Program-made: the position numbers and the translations under genes
Assembly: GCA_031253495.1 (NCBI GenBank)
Contig: JAIRWC010000037.1
Location: forward strand, 51,898-115,897
Origin: Oscillospiraceae bacterium
GTDB lineage: Bacteria > Bacillota > Clostridia > Oscillospirales > Ruminococcaceae
Reading direction: 5' to 3'
Length of the DNA: 64,000 bases
Part shown: one piece after another, positions 58,945 through 64,000 of the stretch
Layout: the number at the start of each line of letters is the position of its first letter
How positions within the stretch are numbered: position 1 is the stretch's first letter
Notes under the pieces: model-generated
Seen by the model: the letters and a program-made list of their open reading frames with translations, nothing else
Databases searched by the model: none
What the model was told of the DNA's origin: nothing

Positions 58945-60153
58945 TCAGCTCAATTCCATGTGGTGGATTTTATAATCGTTCCTGTCGACGTACACCCTGA
59001 TTTTATTGTCCGGCGTAATATAGGGCGCGGGGTCGTTTTTTAAAGACGTTTTCCTGTATTCGTAAACCGTGCCGCCCGCGTCGAAGTATCGGCACCCGAC
59101 GATAAACGAGCCGTCCGCGCTTTGGCGTATCTCAACGACGTCCGCCATTATGAAGCAGCCCTCGGCGATAAGCCGTTCGCCCGTTTCCCGTGATTTGGCG
59201 CGCCCGTAAATCTTGCGAACCGCCCCGAAAAACATTCCCCCCCCGAAGACGATGAACGGCAGCATGGGCAAGAGAACCCTAACCCCGAAGGAAACCGCGG
59301 ACAGCACAACCATTCCGAGAAAGCAGGCGCCCATTATCAAACGGTTCGTGTCGTTTTTGGTTTCGCGGTCTTTTTCCGGCGGGGAATACGAGGTATAGGG
59401 TTCCTGTTGGGCGTAGGGTTCCCGTTGGGCGTAGGCGCCCGGCTGTTTTTCCGGCAGGGTTTTCAGGTCTATGCAATAGTTCTTAAAATCCCTTCGGTCG
59501 ACGTACACCCGGATTTTACCGTCCGCGGTTATGCAGGGCGCCGGGTCGTCGTTCAAAAACTTTTCCGTGAATTCATAGGTTTGCCCGCCCTCGGAGTAGT
59601 CGCACCTTATCATAAAAGGGTAATACCCGTTAATTCGCGTGTTCCTCATCACGCCGTGTTCGATAACGTTCGCCGTTACGTAATAGCCCTCGCTTTCGAG
59701 ACGATTGCGCAGGGCGGCTTTCCCGACCGTCCTCGACAGGTTCCGTATCCCGAAAAAGAGCATGACCATACCGATTGTACCGAAGATGCAAAGCAAAATT
59801 ATCGGAAAAATCAGCGAGCCGCTCATTATCGAGCGGGGGTTGTCGGGGTCGTACCAGACCTCGATGCCCATCCCCGCATACATATCGGACGAATAGTGGG
59901 AGAGCGTCGTGTCTATCTCGTTGCCGTCCTTGTCGTAAAACCGCACGCCGACCGTGTGGGTTTTGTCGTCGCCGCTGCCCGACGTATATATGCCGGTGAT
60001 AACCGCGTCGGCTTTGACGGCGGTTTTCATAAAATCGTCCCTTTCCTTCAGCATAAGGAGCGGTATCGATATTCCGACGGTGAAAAACACAATTCCCATA
60101 ACCAAAACCGTTAAAGACGCCGTCGTGAACGGGTTACGCGTCAGTTTTAACAT
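58945..60153 (-). CDS. DUF3592-like multi-domain membrane protein
   Basis: TM segments with repeated NDPAP-x-IT-x-D-x-KIRVYVDR-x-D-x-K modules; RBS aaggag before MLKLTRN. Confidence 0.6.
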   Translation of the reverse strand: MLKLTRNPFTTASLTVLVMGIVFFTVGISIPLLMLKERDDFMKTAVKADAVITGIYTSGSGDDKTHTVGVRFYDKDGNEIDTTLSHYSSDMYAGMGIEVWYDPDNPRSIMSGSLIFPIILLCIFGTIGMVMLFFGIRNLSRTVGKAALRNRLESEGYYVTANVIEHGVMRNTRINGYYPFMIRCDYSEGGQTYEFTEKFLNDDPAPCITADGKIRVYVDRRDFKNYCIDLKTLPEKQPGAYAQREPYAQQEPYTSYSPPEKDRETKNDTNRLIMGACFLGMVVLSAVSFGVRVLLPMLPFIVFGGGMFFGAVRKIYGRAKSRETGERLIAEGCFIMADVVEIRQSADGSFIVGCRYFDAGGTVYEYRKTSLKNDPAPYITPDNKIRVYVDRNDYKIHHMELS

Positions 60154-60414
60154 AATTTTCTCCTTTGCGGCGTTTTTCGGGCGCGCCATGTATTTAACAG
60201 CATAATTATATAATATTTCCGCGAAAACGTCAACGTTTTTACGGTTGCGAACCGTCTGTGCCCGTTTTTTGTGGAATTTGTTAAAATTACACGGTTTAAA
60301 GCGTATATGATAGTGCAATATGACACTTGAAAAAAAGCCCGAAAATTGATATACTTATACTTGGGGTGCTTTGCTCGGACAAACGCGACGCCCGAACGCC
60401 AAAGGAGAACGGCT

Positions 60415-62739
60415 TTGAAAAAGAGGTTCAAATTAAAATATCTGATTGCCGCCGCCGTCAACGTCGCGACGGTCGCCGCCGTCCTTTTTGCCGAAGCGGT
60501 AAACGCGTCGTCAATCGAGGTTTCCGCTCGCCGCGCCTTTGAGAAATCCTATTCGGAGGTGGCGGCTCAGTCAATCGGCTACGTGCGGAAAGAAATGGAT
60601 ATTTATATGAAGCAGGCGGAAACCGACGCCGCGGCGCTTTCGGGGCATCAGAGCATGAGCGAGGACGAAAAGCTTTCAACGATGAAGCGGCTGACGGCGG
60701 ACGGCGCGTTTTACGACTTGATTTTGCTTGACGCCAACGGAAACTCGCTGTCCGGTTTGAGGGGGAGCGGCGTCGCTTTCCCCGAGAGCGTTTTTATGCG
60801 GGCGATGGACGGTTTTACGGACATATCGGGGAAAAGCAGGATATATTCCGGCTCGGTCGAGTACAACGCCTTTTCCGCGCCCATATACACAAACGGGGAG
60901 ATAACCGGGGTTTTGGCGGGGATTGTCCCAACGGAACGGCTTACGCTTATCCTGACGTCGGTTATATTCGGCGAAAGGACCGACAGCTTCGCGGTTAACC
61001 CGGAAGGGAAAATATACATGATTTCCGCTTATTATGAAAATTCCGCCTTTTACGGCGAAAACATATTCGACTCGTTCGTTATGGAAGAGGACGACTTTTT
61101 CAGCGTTAAGAACGACTTCGTCACTTCCGCACCCGTCGGTATGCACAAAGCCGAAATAGGCGGCGCCGTCCGCGTCGTCAGTTATAACGCGCTCGGGATA
61201 GGCGATTTGATTATCGTCAGGATAGTCCCCGAAAGCGTGATAACCGACGCCATTTCCCCGATAACGGTTCGCCTCGCGGTTTTTAACACGGGGTTTCTGA
61301 TAGCGGCGGTGGCGTTGTCGGTCGCTTTCACCGTATATTATTTCAGGAACGCCGCCGTCGTTTCTTATTACGCGGACGAAAAGGAAAAGCTGACCTCGAC
61401 CGACGCGCTGACCGGCTGTTACGCCATGAGCAAGTTTTTGGAAGAGGCGAAGGGCATATTAAGGTTGGACGACTATTATCTGAAAAACTATGTCGTTTCG
61501 CTGGATATCAACAAGTTCCGCTCGATTAACGATATGCTGGGCTACGACAGGGGGAATCAGATTTTAAAGCAGATGGCGGAGATAATTACCCGCGACACGG
61601 GGAAAAACGATATAGTTACCCGCGTGAACGACGTGTTTTACTTCGTCGTTTCCTGCGAGAACGACAGCCGGCTGATTAAGACGATCGATTCCGTCATAGC
61701 CGACGCGGAATATGTCGCGCCCGACCAAAACTTGGTCCTTTCCATAGGGATTTACGGAATAGACGACAGGAAGTTAAGCGTCCAGTTAGCCATGGACCGC
61801 GCCGATATCGCCCGCCGCATGGTCAAGAACGTTTCGGAAAGCGCCTACGCGTTTTTCGACGACAAGGTTCTGACGAAAATCCGCGAGGAAAAGGAAATAG
61901 AGGACATTATGGACGACGCCCTCGCGCGAGACGAGTTTATCCCTTATCTGCAGCCGAAATACGCGTTGAGGGTTGAAAGCGACATGGTTTTAGACGCGGA
62001 CGGCAATTTGGGCTTCATCGACTTTAACGCGCCGGGCGGGGCGAACACCGCGGTTATGGGGGCGGAAGCCTTGGTGAGATGGAAGAGGAACGGGCAGTTG
62101 GTCCCGCCGTATAAGTTCATACCCCTGTTCGAGTCGAACGGGTTCATAACCAAATTGGACAAATATATTTTCGAGGAGACCTGCAAAAGGCAAAAGCAAT
62201 GGATTAACAGGGGGCTGCCCATAAAGGTGATTTCCGTCAACGCGTCGAGGGTCAACCTTTTCAAGCCTTATTATATACAGGAGCTTTCGGATATATGCCA
62301 AAAGTACAGCGTTCCGACGAGGTATTTCGAGATAGAGATAACCGAGACGATAGCCGGAGACGACCTCGACATACTCAAGGAGAAGATTTTCGAGATAAAA
62401 AAGCTCGGCTTCCACGCTTCGATTGACGACTTCGGTTCGGGTTACTCGTCTTTGAATATGCTCAAGGACCTGCCCGTGGATATACTGAAAATCGACCGCG
62501 GCTTTCTGGCGGAGGATATGCTCAAGAACGAACGCGCCTACAAGGTTCTCGAACACGTCATTTCCCTTGCCGTTTCATTGAATATAAAGACCGTCTGCGA
62601 GGGTCTCGAAACGGAGGGGCAGGTGGAAATTCTGCGGGATTTGGGTTGCGATATGGCGCAGGGGTACTATTTCGCCAAGCCGATGCCGCTTGACGAGTAT
62701 GAGAGGTTAGTTTACGGCAAAGGGGACTTTAACATATGA
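60415..62739 (+). CDS. Membrane sensor with degenerate GGDEF and intact EAL domain (c-di-GMP phosphodiesterase)
   Basis: TTG start with AAAGGAG RBS; two TMs with extracytoplasmic sensor; RVNDVFYF in place of GGDEF; EALVRW, DDFGSGYSSL, LKIDRGF, CEGLET. Confidence 0.88.
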   Translation: MKKRFKLKYLIAAAVNVATVAAVLFAEAVNASSIEVSARRAFEKSYSEVAAQSIGYVRKEMDIYMKQAETDAAALSGHQSMSEDEKLSTMKRLTADGAFYDLILLDANGNSLSGLRGSGVAFPESVFMRAMDGFTDISGKSRIYSGSVEYNAFSAPIYTNGEITGVLAGIVPTERLTLILTSVIFGERTDSFAVNPEGKIYMISAYYENSAFYGENIFDSFVMEEDDFFSVKNDFVTSAPVGMHKAEIGGAVRVVSYNALGIGDLIIVRIVPESVITDAISPITVRLAVFNTGFLIAAVALSVAFTVYYFRNAAVVSYYADEKEKLTSTDALTGCYAMSKFLEEAKGILRLDDYYLKNYVVSLDINKFRSINDMLGYDRGNQILKQMAEIITRDTGKNDIVTRVNDVFYFVVSCENDSRLIKTIDSVIADAEYVAPDQNLVLSIGIYGIDDRKLSVQLAMDRADIARRMVKNVSESAYAFFDDKVLTKIREEKEIEDIMDDALARDEFIPYLQPKYALRVESDMVLDADGNLGFIDFNAPGGANTAVMGAEALVRWKRNGQLVPPYKFIPLFESNGFITKLDKYIFEETCKRQKQWINRGLPIKVISVNASRVNLFKPYYIQELSDICQKYSVPTRYFEIEITETIAGDDLDILKEKIFEIKKLGFHASIDDFGSGYSSLNMLKDLPVDILKIDRGFLAEDMLKNERAYKVLEHVISLAVSLNIKTVCEGLETEGQVEILRDLGCDMAQGYYFAKPMPLDEYERLVYGKGDFNI

Positions 62740-63347
62740 AAGAGAAAGAACAGAACGCCGTTCTGGCGGTGGCGGGCGTTACGGAGAGCGCGAGCCGTTC
62801 CCTGCACAACACGATAAGGTATGTTTACGCAGTCGCGGAACGCGATTTTTACAACATAAACGTCAAGGATTTGTTTAAAATCGCCCTTTCCGACATAACC
62901 GCCCCCGATATCCTTTCCAATCTCGGCGTTTCCGCCGACGTAAAGCCGGAAACTTTCTATTCCGCCGGGTTCAAGCGGCTGGCGAACATGATTTTTTACG
63001 CTTTCGCGGTGAGAATCCCGTTTTTAAGGCGGACTAAAAGCCCGCTGGCGAAGGATACCCTGCTTCGCGGTATGTTCGACGCCTGCGCGGGCAAGGGCGC
63101 CGAAAACTTCGACGATACGGTTTACGGCGATTTCAAGTCGATGATGAGGAGAGCCAAAAGCCGCGAACCCGAACCGCCCTTCACCGCGGAATGGTTCAGG
63201 CGGTGGGCGTATTCCGACGGCGGCGAGTTGGCGTCGATAAACAACAAGAATATGTTCCTTTTAGGCTGTATGGACGCGATGTTCCCTCTGTTTTACGCGG
63301 CGCTGTCGGAAAGGCTGACGGAAATGATAACGGGCGATTTGCTGTAA
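62736..63347 (+). CDS. Protein of unknown function, translationally coupled to EAL gene
   Basis: ATGA overlap with upstream gene; no family recognised. Confidence 0.75.
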   Translation: MKEKEQNAVLAVAGVTESASRSLHNTIRYVYAVAERDFYNINVKDLFKIALSDITAPDILSNLGVSADVKPETFYSAGFKRLANMIFYAFAVRIPFLRRTKSPLAKDTLLRGMFDACAGKGAENFDDTVYGDFKSMMRRAKSREPEPPFTAEWFRRWAYSDGGELASINNKNMFLLGCMDAMFPLFYAALSERLTEMITGDLL

Positions 63348-63366
63348 CCGAAAAAAAAGCCCCGAA

Positions 63367-63393
63367 AAAAAGCGCCCTGTTAGAGCGCTTTTT
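63367..63393. terminator. Bidirectional terminator between EAL operon and rRNA operon
   Basis: AAAAAGCGC CCTGTTAGA GCGCTTTTT. Confidence 0.85.
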
Positions 63394-63399
63394 CTTTGT

Positions 63400-63515
<116 letters not shown>

Positions 63516-63609
63516 TGTAACGACAGAGACCGATTCTCTGAAAATTGAATAGCGAAATAAAAACGAACGACTTTAATTCCGCGAACGGTCGGCAATCGCC
63601 AACCGCCGT

Positions 63610-64000
<391 letters not shown>

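Noticed and set aside
63516-63609. tRNA gene between 5S and 23S or elsewhere in gaps
   Set aside because: No TTCRANNC T-loop with matching acceptor stem recognised by eye; a tRNAscan-SE run would settle it.

Overview
The window looks like core chromosome of a GC-rich Clostridia-like Firmicute (inference from PolC, the phoH-ybeY-dgkA-era-recO block and the pyrH...polC block). It carries: hisB-H-A-F with a GH26 mannanase-like lipoprotein; aspS1; an HD hydrolase; GTP-type PEPCK; a complete trpEGDCFBA cluster; two tandem CPBP proteases; prs-glmU; a YerC/TrpR-like gene; PilZ; gpsA-plsY-der; a small phage-like island (ImmA/IrrE peptidase, XRE repressor, divergent phage-type regulator); a second aspS with gatC-gatA; SGNH hydrolase; ahcY; a P-type ATPase behind a yybP-ykoY-type (Mn2+) riboswitch and terminator; GH10 xylanase; hom; pyrH-[PBP-like lipoprotein]-frr-cdsA-dxr-rseP-ispG-polC; mnmA; a MetB-like gene; purD; a DUF3592-like protein; a dual GGDEF/EAL protein with a coupled unknown partner; and the 5S and 3' part of 23S rRNA on the minus strand. 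The main points for follow-up are the operator-embedded divergent switch at 25.6-27.2 kb, the Mn2+ riboswitch, the two AspRS types with an abnormally short GatC, modular dispersed intergenic hairpin repeats (two related families), an operator-like inverted repeat on the xylanase promoter, and the EAL plus unknown-protein pair. All calls come from reading the sequence and from remembered family motifs. No database search or folding program was run.
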